In this document: piece by piece, positions 8,060-14,420 of the stretch
Layout: each line of letters starts with the position of its first letter
Numbering within the stretch: the first letter of the stretch is position 1
From: a virus
DNA: 42,165 nt
IMG/VR virus record: IMGVR_UViG_3300044684_000373
Location: 1-42,165 of that record
Reading direction: 5' to 3' (one strand)
Position numbers and translations under genes: made by a program
Notes under the pieces: model-generated
Database searches by the model: none
Told to the model about the DNA's origin: nothing
What the model saw: only the letters and a program-made list of their open reading frames with translations

Positions 8060-9249
8060 TGCCCACCTACCGGTACGTCGCCACCAACCTGCTCACCGGG
8101 CGCATCCTCGCCGATGACCTGCCTGTGGTCGTGCAGTCGGCCAGCCGCGTGATCAAAGGGATCGGCCGGTTGAACGGCTACCTGCCGTTGCAGCAGGACG
8201 GTGTGTCCAACAGCGCGTTCGTGAACGCGTTGACGCCGCGCCGCAGCGTTCTGTGGATCTTGCAGGATGGTTACCCGGTCGGCGCGTGGGTGATCACCGA
8301 CACGCCGCACCAGTCCATCCTCAGCAACCAGCTGCCGATCCAAGGGCAGAGCATCGAGTGGCTCTTCTCCACCCGGCACATCACCACCGCGCTCGCGTAC
8401 ACGAACATGGACCTGTTCGACATCGGCCGAAACCTGGTGACCTACGGGACGCAGGGCACGAACGGGCAGATCGCGGGTCTCACGCTGCTGCCGGGCGAGA
8501 GCGGCCAGAGCGACACGGTGACCTACGGGGTCAGCAACTCGCTCCAGGCGCCGCCCAACGTCTACTCCGGCACGTACGCGGACAATCAGCCGGTGCTCGA
8601 CGCACTCACCAGTACCTCGGATGCGGATAACTGGGAGTGGACGTTCGACCCGGTCATCGCGGGCACCGGGCTCGGCTGGAACTTCCGGCAAGGGTATCCG
8701 GCGATCGGCCAGTACAACGCGCCGCAGCCGTTCGCGTTGACCTTCCCCGGCAACGTGATCGACTACGGGCGGCCGATCATGGGCTCGAACGCCGCGAACT
8801 GGGTCATCGCCACCTCCGCCGCCAACGGGACCGGCACGACCTTCGCGGCTGCGTCCCCGCACGGTATCGACAGCGCGGACCTGAGCGCCGGATTCCCGCG
8901 CCAAGAGGCGGTGGTCATGTGGCCCGGTGTCGGCGTCACCTCCCAGGCGCAGATCAACTCCTACGCTGATCTGCTGCTCGGCCAGTACACCGCCGGCACC
9001 ATGGTTCCGACCGTCACGCTCGGCGGCGAAACCGAACCGCTGCTGCGCGAGCTCGGCCTCGGCGACAAGGTGAACTTCACGGCGATCTCCGACCTCGACC
9101 CGGCCACTCCGTCAGGCCAGCCGGGTTTGCAGATCAGCGCCCGTATCTCAGGCTGGACGCTCACCCCGCCCGCGGAGAACCAGCCGGAAAAGGTCGTGCT
9201 CGCGCTCGGCGCGCTCGTCGGGCAGGTCTCCACCGGGACGGTGTCCTGA
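8059..9249 (+). CDS. Minor tail protein, baseplate hub (Tal/Gp37-like)
   Basis: A 396-residue protein whose ATG overlaps the upstream stop (TGATG). Features of tail-hub proteins are present: an N-terminal beta-barrel region (LWILQDGYPVGAWVITDTP, about 65-85), a central domain with DADNWEWTFDP (about 190-200), and a C-terminal domain with LLRELGLGDKVNFT and ARISGWTLTPP typical of siphovirus ReqiPepy6 Gp37-like proteins. It should form the trimeric tip below Dit. No peptidase or lysozyme motif is visible, so wall hydrolysis, if any, lies elsewhere. Confidence 0.65.
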   Translation: MPTYRYVATNLLTGRILADDLPVVVQSASRVIKGIGRLNGYLPLQQDGVSNSAFVNALTPRRSVLWILQDGYPVGAWVITDTPHQSILSNQLPIQGQSIEWLFSTRHITTALAYTNMDLFDIGRNLVTYGTQGTNGQIAGLTLLPGESGQSDTVTYGVSNSLQAPPNVYSGTYADNQPVLDALTSTSDADNWEWTFDPVIAGTGLGWNFRQGYPAIGQYNAPQPFALTFPGNVIDYGRPIMGSNAANWVIATSAANGTGTTFAAASPHGIDSADLSAGFPRQEAVVMWPGVGVTSQAQINSYADLLLGQYTAGTMVPTVTLGGETEPLLRELGLGDKVNFTAISDLDPATPSGQPGLQISARISGWTLTPPAENQPEKVVLALGALVGQVSTGTVS

Positions 9250-9250
9250 C

Positions 9251-9550
9251 ATGGCGACGTTCTCCCTGCCGTTGGACGCGCGGTTCGTTGCGTTCCTGCG
9301 TTCGCTGCCGGGCAGGATCACGCGGCTGGAGCAGCGCACGCTGATGCTGGATCCGGGCTGCTACGTGGTCTGCTACACCGGCCAGATCCCCGGCTCGTAC
9401 GTCAGCGGTGACCCGACAGTGGTCATCACCGGCCAGAGCACGGCGACCGGGCCGTACCAACACCTGACCTCGTACACGCCGCACGCCAACGACACGGTGC
9501 TGCTGATCCCGGTCGGGCAGACGTACATCATCGCCGGAACCTACAGCTAA
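9251..9550 (+). CDS. Small minor tail protein
   Basis: A 99-residue protein, beta-rich (YVVCYTGQIPGSYVSGDPTV, then VLLIPVGQTYIIAGTYS). It lies between the hub protein and the fibre-like protein in an unbroken tail operon. The C-terminal portion resembles the small barrel domains that end tail spike or OB-fold tail proteins. No family named with confidence. Confidence 0.55.
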   Translation: MATFSLPLDARFVAFLRSLPGRITRLEQRTLMLDPGCYVVCYTGQIPGSYVSGDPTVVITGQSTATGPYQHLTSYTPHANDTVLLIPVGQTYIIAGTYS

Positions 9551-9561
9551 GGCGGAGGACC

Positions 9562-10521
9562 ATGGTTGCGACGATCTACGGCGCCGCCGACAGGGCATAC
9601 GCGTTCATCCCGGTCGCCGTCCAGACCGCGGCGTACACGGCGGCGCAGAACCAGCTCGTCCCCGTCAACACCACCGGCGGCGCCGTCACCGTCACGCTGC
9701 CGACCGCTCCGCCCGATGAGACGGTGGCGTGTATCAAGAAGGTCGCCGGCACCAACAACGTCACGGTCGCCACCGGCTCCGGAGACGTGTTCAACGTCGC
9801 CGGCGGCCCGACGACCTGGACGCTGGCGCTGGTCGGGCAGAGCATCATCATCCAGTACTCGGCCGCGGCGGCGATCTGGTACATCCTCGGCGATGGCGGC
9901 AACGGCACGATCACCGGGAACTTCTCCGCGTCGGGTAACGGCTCGTTCGGCGGCACGCTCGCGGTCACTGGGAAATCGACGTTCAGCGACCAGATCACGA
10001 TCAACAGCGGTGACGGCGCCGGGGCGCTGTTCATCGCTCAGTTCATCGGGACCAACCGCAACCCGGGCACGATCACTCAGCAGGAGTCTGCGTCGGGCAA
10101 TGGCGCCTATGGGTTGTTCGTCACCGGCGACAGTGTGCCGCGGTTCACGTGGATGGCCACCGGGGCGATCAGCTGGGGATCGGGTAGCGCCACGCAGGAT
10201 GTGACGCTGGGCAGGTCGGGCGCCGGCGTTCTGTCGGTGACGCTCGGCTCGTTCTCCGTCACCACGGCCGGCCAGGGTCTGCGGGTGAAGGAGGGCTCGA
10301 ACGCGAAGCAAGGGACTGCGACGTTGGCGGCCGGGACGGTGACGGTCTCGAACACGTCGGTGACGGCGAGCTCGAGGATTTTCGTGGGTACGGCGACGCC
10401 GGGCGGCACTGTCGGTGCGCCGTTCGTCTCGTCGGTGACCGCGGGTACCGGTTTCACGATCAAGTCGACGTCGAGCACGGATACCTCTGTCGTGGCTTAC
10501 GAGATCTTCGAACCGGCGTAG
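9562..10521 (+). CDS. Tail fibre / receptor-binding-like protein
   Basis: A 319-residue protein with a strong ribosome site (GGCGGAGGACC) and ATG. Residues about 20-110 form the domain AYTAAQNQLVPVNTTGGAV ... TWTLALVGQSIIIQYS, common in phage tail fibres with carbohydrate-binding function. The centre is Gly/Ser/Thr-rich. Residues about 240-319 (GLRVKEGSNAKQGTATL ... VAYEIFEPA) resemble C-terminal knob domains. It is the last tail gene before the lysis cassette, as expected for a host-recognition protein. Confidence 0.7.
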   Translation: MVATIYGAADRAYAFIPVAVQTAAYTAAQNQLVPVNTTGGAVTVTLPTAPPDETVACIKKVAGTNNVTVATGSGDVFNVAGGPTTWTLALVGQSIIIQYSAAAAIWYILGDGGNGTITGNFSASGNGSFGGTLAVTGKSTFSDQITINSGDGAGALFIAQFIGTNRNPGTITQQESASGNGAYGLFVTGDSVPRFTWMATGAISWGSGSATQDVTLGRSGAGVLSVTLGSFSVTTAGQGLRVKEGSNAKQGTATLAAGTVTVSNTSVTASSRIFVGTATPGGTVGAPFVSSVTAGTGFTIKSTSSTDTSVVAYEIFEPA

Positions 10522-10540
10522 GCGGCCGCTACCATGGCGA

Positions 10541-10556
10541 TCGAACACCAGTGCGA
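10541..10556. promoter_or_regulatory. Dispersed dyad site 1 (TCGAAC-ACCA-GTGCGA)
   Basis: This is one of six copies of an imperfect palindrome TCGAAC-N4-GTNCGA. It lies between the fibre gene and the lysis cassette. A possible -10 box TACCAT (10530-10535) with TTCGAA 17 bases upstream (10507-10512) sits just before it, so the dyad would overlap the transcription start. The function is inferred only from recurrence. Confidence 0.5.
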
Positions 10557-10569
10557 AACGGAGCGCGGG

Positions 10570-10755
10570 ATGAGTGAGACGAGCGAGCAGCCGGCGGATG
10601 ACGCGCTGGACGAGCTCACAAAGGCTCGCGCGCTGATCGCCGCCGAGGAAGCGCAGCGCGTACAGGAATGCGGGGCGCAGATCGAAGCCGTGCTCGCCAA
10701 GTACGGCATGACCCTGGAGCCCGTCGCCAGCCTGCAACTGCGGCCCCGCCGATAG
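10570..10755 (+). CDS. Small acidic helical protein at head of lysis cassette
   Basis: I chose the ATG at 10570 because it has a purine-rich ribosome site (GGAGCGCGGG) directly before it. An in-frame ATG at 10534 would place the dyad site inside the gene. From 10570 the product has 61 residues, beginning MSETSEQPADD. It is mostly helical and acidic up to about residue 40 and ends in a basic LRPRR. Family unknown. It is probably co-transcribed with the endolysin 13 bases downstream. Confidence 0.55.
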   Translation: MSETSEQPADDALDELTKARALIAAEEAQRVQECGAQIEAVLAKYGMTLEPVASLQLRPRR

Positions 10756-10768
10756 AAGGAGCGCCACG

Positions 10769-11554
10769 ATGACGCGCACGATGTACGACGGCGTCGACGC
10801 CTCTCGGCTGCCGACAGACGCGCAGCTCGTCGCCGGGTACGTCGACGGCGCGTTCGCGTGGTCGGCCGCGGACTGGGCGCGGTTCCCGCACTCGGTGAAG
10901 GTCCGCATCGCCTGCTTCGCCACAACCAACGACGGCGAAGTCCTGGACGTCGAGCCCGGCAACGCCACACCGGCCGAGTCAGTGGACTGGGTGCTGATGC
11001 GCCGCAAGGCCGGCGCGGACCCGACCGTCTACATGAACACCTCGACGTGGCCGACCGTGCGCGCCGCCTTCCAGGCCCGGGACGTGGCCGAGCCGCACTA
11101 CTGGGTCGCCCAGTACGACGGCGTCGCCTCGATCCCGGCCGGTGCGTTCGGCAAGCAGTACTTCAACAACAACCAGGCCGGATACGACCTGTCGGTGGTC
11201 GCCGACCATTGGCCCGGCATCGACGCCGCCCCCGCGCCATCCCCGGCGTCGGCCGGCCACCCGAGGAGGAACGATATGCACGTCGCGCTGAAGTACAACG
11301 ACACCCCGACCGTGTTCACGAACCCGGCGGCCGCACTCGGCGGGACGTCCACGATGCTGCTCGCGAGCGATTTTGGGGACGCTCAGGTGCGCGTGGCCAT
11401 GTACGACTTCAACACCGGCCATTGGACGGTCACCGAGCACACGATCGGCAGCGCTGGCGGCGCGCTCAGCGTGCCGCTGCCGCCCAACATCAACAAGGTC
11501 TCGTTGATCAACCAGACCGACGGCGTTCCGGTCGGCCTCGACGTGCTGGCGTGA
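10769..11554 (+). CDS. Endolysin, glycoside hydrolase (GH25-like) domain
   Basis: A 261-residue protein with an AAGGAG ribosome site. Residues about 6-155 form a TIM-barrel-type hydrolase. It starts with YDGVDAS, has VAGYVDG and DWARFP, carries the likely acidic catalytic motif LDVEPGN (about 59-65), and later PTVYMNTSTWP and HYWVAQYDG. This follows the DxE layout of GH25-like lysozymes that cut peptidoglycan glycan strands. Pro/Ala-rich residues about 153-168 link to a beta-rich C-terminal domain (about 170-261) that probably binds the cell wall. The following gene looks like a holin. No signal peptide is seen, so release should depend on the holin. An amidase is less likely because no His/Cys/Asp zinc pattern is visible. 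Confidence 0.8.
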   Translation: MTRTMYDGVDASRLPTDAQLVAGYVDGAFAWSAADWARFPHSVKVRIACFATTNDGEVLDVEPGNATPAESVDWVLMRRKAGADPTVYMNTSTWPTVRAAFQARDVAEPHYWVAQYDGVASIPAGAFGKQYFNNNQAGYDLSVVADHWPGIDAAPAPSPASAGHPRRNDMHVALKYNDTPTVFTNPAAALGGTSTMLLASDFGDAQVRVAMYDFNTGHWTVTEHTIGSAGGALSVPLPPNINKVSLINQTDGVPVGLDVLA

Positions 11555-11558
11555 TCAC

Positions 11559-11849
11559 ATGACGATCCCGATCCCGGAGGGCTCGGTCGTCATCACGCCG
11601 ATCCAGGTCTACCAGAAAGTCGAAGACACGCATCACGCGGTACAGCAGCTGATCGGCAAGATCGACGGGTTCGTCGGGACTATGGGCGATCACGAGACGA
11701 GGCTGCGCAAGCTCGAAGAGGCCATGCCGGACAACGCGGAGAGCCGGCTGCGCCATCTCGAAACGCGGATCGCCATGTACTCCGGCGCGTCCGGAGTACT
11801 CGGCGCCGCAGCTGGCTACTTGGCGAGTTGGGTCATCTACCACCACTGA
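11559..11849 (+). CDS. Holin-like membrane protein (XhlA-type topology)
   Basis: A 96-residue protein starting 4 bases after the endolysin stop. Residues about 15-65 form an amphipathic helix or coiled coil (VYQKVEDTHHAVQQLIGKI, then HETRLRKLEE). Residues about 72-92 are one transmembrane segment (SGASGVLGAAAGYLASWVIY), ending in HH. A coiled coil followed by a C-terminal membrane anchor is the layout of XhlA-like holin accessory proteins. Placement after the endolysin supports a role in membrane permeabilisation. Whether it is the holin itself or a partner cannot be told from sequence. Confidence 0.7.
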   Translation: MTIPIPEGSVVITPIQVYQKVEDTHHAVQQLIGKIDGFVGTMGDHETRLRKLEEAMPDNAESRLRHLETRIAMYSGASGVLGAAAGYLASWVIYHH

Positions 11850-11897
11850 GACATTGCGCGCGCTACCCTGCGTACCGAACTGATGCAGGGGGCGGAC

Positions 11898-12344
11898 ATG
11901 GACGGTGGAGCGGCAGCCGGCGGCGCAACGGTGATCGTCGCGCTCGTAGGGGTGGGACTGCGGGCGCTGATCTACGCCGACCGGTACGACCGCAGACGGG
12001 CGCGTAGCCGACCGTACCGGGCGCCGATGGTGCCGCGTTCCCCGCTGCTGGCCGAGCCACGGCCGCGCCGGGCGCCGGAAGACAAGCGGCCGCCGATCGT
12101 CGAAGTCCCGGATCGGCATCTGGTGCGTGCGGCCCGGATCGTGGTGAGCGAGCAGCGCGCGGACGCGCAGCTGCTCCAGCAGGCGATGCCGGTGATCGAG
12201 CCGATGGCGCGCCGGCTGATGGCCGCCCTCGAGGGCCGCGGCATCATCGGACCGCGCGACGAGGCCGGCCACGCGAAGGTACTCGTCACACCACAGCAGC
12301 TGCCCGGCGTATTCGAACGCTGGGGCATCGTCGAAGACGGCTAA
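11898..12344 (+). CDS. Membrane-anchored protein of the lysis region, unknown function
   Basis: I chose the ATG at 11898 because GGGGGCGG precedes it at the right distance; an ATG at 11883 lacks this. The product is 148 residues. One transmembrane helix (about 7-27, GGATVIVALVGVGLRALIYA) is followed by an Arg/Pro-rich cytoplasmic stretch (about 30-70) and a helical domain (about 75-148). It could be a second holin component or an inhibitor. Its stop overlaps by 4 bases the stop of the convergent GntR gene. Confidence 0.6.
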   Translation: MDGGAAAGGATVIVALVGVGLRALIYADRYDRRRARSRPYRAPMVPRSPLLAEPRPRRAPEDKRPPIVEVPDRHLVRAARIVVSEQRADAQLLQQAMPVIEPMARRLMAALEGRGIIGPRDEAGHAKVLVTPQQLPGVFERWGIVEDG

Positions 12345-13108
12345 GGCGTCTCCCCCACCGGGATCTCGTAGACCGCGTGGTAGTTCGGCGGCAGCACGAT
12401 GTTCGCCGTCTCTACCGGAGTCTCGTCGGCGTAGTAGGTGCGTTCGATCACGATGACCGGGATCCCGGAGCGCAGGTGCAGCTGCTCGGCCTCGGCGATC
12501 GTCAGTGCCCGCGGGACGAGTTCTTCGGTTGCGCGGGTAATGTGCACGCCGATGACCTCGAACCGGTCGACGACGCCTTTGCCTGCGTGTTCGCCCTTCT
12601 CCGGCATCATGATCGCCGTGCCGCCGGTGATCGAAAGCGGTTCCCACGAGGTCGACAGGTATGTCGGCGTGTCGTCGGCGGTGAACACGTAGCTGGTGCG
12701 CATCAGGCGCTCACCTGTCTGCACGCGCAGGCGCTCGGCGATCGCCGGCGGTGCCTCGACGCGGGTGGAGCGGGCGCGCCAGGATCCGCGGCGGCCAGCC
12801 GCTGCCATTTCGGCGCGCCAGGGTGAGCCCTTGCCGGCGGCGTCGCGATACCAGTGCCGCACCATGCGCACAACGTCGGCGCGGCGGCGCACGAAGGTCC
12901 CCGAGCCGGGTTTGCTGGTGGTCAGGCCTTCGTTGAGCAGCAGCCTGGTCGCGTCGTAGGCGGTGCGTTCGCTGACGTGGTAGCGCTCCATGAGCTCGGC
13001 GAGAGTGGGCATTTGCGTGCCGGGCGCAAGGGTCTCGTCGATGATCGCCTGACGCAGCTCATCGGCGATCTGTTCGTATTTCGGGGTCCGCTCGGCGATC
13101 GGTCCCAC
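12341..13108 (-). CDS. GntR family (HutC subfamily) transcriptional regulator with UTRA domain
   Basis: From the GTG at 13108 the protein has about 255 residues, the usual HutC-type length. Residues about 8-75 are a winged helix (KYEQIADELRQAIIDETLAPG, then SERTAYDATRLLLNEGL and GSGTFV). Residues about 100-250 form the UTRA effector-binding fold (RTSYVFTADDTPTYLS ... IVIERTYYADETPVE). An in-frame GTG at 13186 is rejected because the extra N-terminus would be encoded by the palindrome at 13151-13177, which looks like its own operator. Divergent from the ATPase gene at 13216, it probably represses itself and that operon. Related regulators control Streptomyces conjugative elements and metabolism; the ligand is unknown. 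Confidence 0.88.
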   Translation of the reverse strand: MGPIAERTPKYEQIADELRQAIIDETLAPGTQMPTLAELMERYHVSERTAYDATRLLLNEGLTTSKPGSGTFVRRRADVVRMVRHWYRDAAGKGSPWRAEMAAAGRRGSWRARSTRVEAPPAIAERLRVQTGERLMRTSYVFTADDTPTYLSTSWEPLSITGGTAIMMPEKGEHAGKGVVDRFEVIGVHITRATEELVPRALTIAEAEQLHLRSGIPVIVIERTYYADETPVETANIVLPPNYHAVYEIPVGETP

Positions 13109-13150
13109 CTCGGCTCTCGGTGAATCTTCTGCGCATAGCTTGACTCGGCA

Positions 13151-13177
13151 CTGTACAGAGGCGCAAGCTCTGTACAG
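13151..13177. promoter_or_regulatory. GntR operator: two CTGTACAG palindromes in a perfect inverted repeat
   Basis: CTGTACAGAG (13151-13160) and CTCTGTACAG (13168-13177) are perfect inverted 10-bp arms around a 7-bp spacer, and each contains the self-complementary CTGTACAG. Two palindromes 19 bp apart, on the same helix face within two turns, suit two GntR dimers. A possible -35 for the rightward gene, TTGACT (13140-13145), lies just to the left. The location between divergent genes supports joint control. Confidence 0.75.
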
Positions 13178-13215
13178 GACTGCCACGCTGTGTGGCTTCG
13201 ACCTGGGGATTCGTC

Positions 13216-13665
13216 ATGCCCGAGAGCTTGTCGCGCACGTTACCCGGCTTGCCGTCATCGGTGCGGCAGGCGCGGATCGAGCTGCGCGATTTCCTCGACG
13301 GGTACGGCCGTGTGGATGACGCGCAGCTGGTGCTCTCGGAACTGGCGACCAACGCGGTGGTGCATTCGCGCAGCCGGCAGGACGGCGGCGAGATCGAGGT
13401 CCGGTTCGAGTACTCGCCGGGCGTGGTGCGGATCGAGGTCGTCGACCAGGGCGACGAGCCCGCGCGCGACGGCGACCAACCCGAGCAGGCCGAGCAGATC
13501 GAGGCGTTCGCGCCGGCGGAAGATCCGGCCTTCCCCTACGGCGAGTCCGGGCGCGGCTTGAAGCTGGTCGACGCGCTCGCGGACAAGTGGGGCTGCGACA
13601 GCTCGCCGGGCGGCCCGGCGACGTGGTGGGCCGAGCTGTGGACCGAGGAGAGCACGGATGTCTGA
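13216..13665 (+). CDS. RsbW/SpoIIAB-like ATP-binding protein (anti-sigma factor type)
   Basis: A 149-residue GHKL ATPase. I chose the ATG at 13216 because GGGG lies 5 bases upstream; a GTG at 13192 is possible. The N box is QLVLSELATNAVVHS (about 42-56), the G1 box VRIEVVDQGDEP (about 75-86) and the G2 box GESGRGLKLVDAL (about 111-123), all with conserved Asn, Asp and Gly. This family includes anti-sigma kinases such as RsbW and many orphan Streptomyces ATPases. It is first in a small operon divergent from the GntR gene. In a prophage it might alter host sigma factor use, an inference. Confidence 0.85.
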   Translation: MPESLSRTLPGLPSSVRQARIELRDFLDGYGRVDDAQLVLSELATNAVVHSRSRQDGGEIEVRFEYSPGVVRIEVVDQGDEPARDGDQPEQAEQIEAFAPAEDPAFPYGESGRGLKLVDALADKWGCDSSPGGPATWWAELWTEESTDV

Positions 13666-13927
13666 GAGCGAAACCCCCTATGTCTTCGACCGCGGCCGGC
13701 CGTTCGTCGACCCGATCACCGAGGAGCGTGCTCGGGCGCTGTTCGAGGAGGCCTCTCGGCGTCCCGGCGCGGACCTGAAGGGGACGCTCGAGGGCGGCTT
13801 CGAGTGGACGGCGGCGCGGTCTGGCGCGGACAACTTCCTGCGGGTCGCTGTGCGGCCGATCGCGGAGTACGAGCGGCCCGCGACGCCACCCGACGTGGCC
13901 GACGAGGTCGGCGAGCAGGATGGGTGA
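13658..13927 (+). CDS. Hypothetical protein in the anti-sigma operon
   Basis: An 89-residue acidic protein overlapping the ATPase gene by 8 bases, so it is translationally coupled. It begins MSESETPYVFDRGRPFVDP and contains EERARALFEEASRRPG followed by GGFEWTAARSGADNFLRVAVRP, a mixed alpha/beta pattern. No recognised domain. Coupling suggests it works with the ATPase, perhaps as a binding partner. Confidence 0.6.
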   Translation: MSESETPYVFDRGRPFVDPITEERARALFEEASRRPGADLKGTLEGGFEWTAARSGADNFLRVAVRPIAEYERPATPPDVADEVGEQDG

Positions 13928-14033
13928 GTTTCTGGGTTACGTATGGGACGTGACGACGGGGCTGGAAGTGATCGCGTTTATCGGCATCGTGGTGGCCAAG
14001 GTCGTGAGGCGGCACAACGATCCGCGGGAGTAG
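13920..14033 (+). CDS. 37-residue single-span membrane protein
   Basis: This short gene begins at an ATG overlapping the upstream gene by 8 bases and ends at TAG just before a terminator. The peptide has a hydrophobic segment (LEVIAFIGIVVAKVV, about residues 15-29) and a basic end (RRHNDPRE), predicting an N-out, C-in membrane span. Position as the last gene of a three-gene coupled operon is the main support. Confidence 0.5.
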   Translation: MGEFLGYVWDVTTGLEVIAFIGIVVAKVVRRHNDPRE

Positions 14034-14060
14034 TGCGTCCAACTGGTGACGCTCAATGAC

Positions 14061-14110
14061 GGCCGTCCCCCGAGAGTGCCCGCACACTCCGGGGGGCGGT
14101 CCTTTTTGTT
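14061..14110 (+). terminator. Intrinsic terminator after the anti-sigma operon
   Basis: A GC-rich stem (CCGTCCCCCGAGAGTG against CACACTCCGGGGGGCGG, with some G-T pairs) and a CCCG loop is followed by CCTTTTTGTTG. The U tract is clear, which is unusual for this genome. It ends the 13216-14033 operon before the attachment region. Confidence 0.8.
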
Positions 14111-14153
14111 GTGCCCGGATGCTGGGATCTGATGCGGGTGAATCAGAGTTCTG

Positions 14154-14242
14154 TTGGGAGAAAAACGGGAGACGATCATGACTCCGAAACGCTAAGAAAC
14201 GCGAAGGAACGCAACGCAACGCGAAGTTTCGCGAAGGAATGC
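14154..14242. repeat. Left attP arm: direct and inverted repeats
   Basis: The sequence at 14154-14172 (TTGGGAGAAAAACGGGAGA) recurs with two changes at 14402-14420, on the other side of the attachment core. Between 14186 and 14242 there are iterated AACGC units, GCGAAGGAACGC (14201-14212) repeated as GCGAAGGAATGC (14231-14242) exactly 30 bp later, and an inverted pair GCGAA-GT-TTCGC (14221-14232). These are candidate arm-type integrase and Xis sites. Confidence 0.5.
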
Positions 14243-14299
14243 GCAGGTCGTGGAGTCGGGCCCTGTGGACGTCCTGATCGCAGGCTTGTCCGGACACAA

Positions 14300-14343
14300 C
14301 TTACAAAGCAGAGGTCGGCGGTTCGAGACCGTCTGTGCCCACC
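14300..14343 (+). other. attP: attP core: 3' half of a tRNA-Val(UAC)-like gene
   Basis: From 14300 the sequence reads as an anticodon loop CTTACAA (anticodon UAC), the 3' anticodon stem AGCAG, a variable loop AGGTC, a T arm GGCGG-TTCGAGA-CCGTC, a 3' acceptor strand TGTGCCC, a discriminator A and CC. No matching 5' tRNA half (GGGCACA) lies upstream, so this is not a full tRNA gene. Temperate phages with tyrosine integrases often carry exactly this piece so that integration restores the host tRNA. The integrase gene ends 78 bp away. Confidence 0.8.
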
Positions 14344-14354
14344 GTCCTGAACAG

Positions 14355-14396
14355 CATCGGAGCCCCCTTCTCAAGATCGAGAACGGGGCTCCGATG
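14355..14396. terminator. Long hairpin beside the attP core
   Basis: CATCGGAGCCCC (14355-14366) pairs perfectly with GGGGCTCCGATG (14385-14396), and inside it TTCTC pairs with GAGAA around a 6-base loop. It starts 12 bases past the tRNA-like 3' end and is followed by ATCATTT. It may be the terminator of the host tRNA gene carried in the attachment region, and may also stop the integrase transcript from the other side. Confidence 0.6.
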
Positions 14397-14401
14397 ATCA
14401 T

Positions 14402-14420
14402 TTGGGAGAAAAGTGGGAGA
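14402..14420. repeat. Right attP arm repeat
   Basis: TTGGGAGAAAAGTGGGAGA matches the left arm copy at 14154-14172 at 17 of 19 positions in the same orientation. It abuts the 3' end of the integrase gene, which stops at 14421. Direct repeats flanking the core are typical of arm-type integrase binding sites. Confidence 0.5.

Noticed and set aside
13109-13186. Longer GntR protein starting at 13186
   Set aside because: The extra codons would lie on the perfect inverted repeat 13151-13177, no ribosome site precedes them, and the shorter form has normal family length.
14300-14343. A functional phage-encoded tRNA-Val
   Set aside because: Only the 3' half is present. No 5' acceptor strand GGGCACA, D arm or 5' anticodon stem lies upstream, so it is an attachment core.
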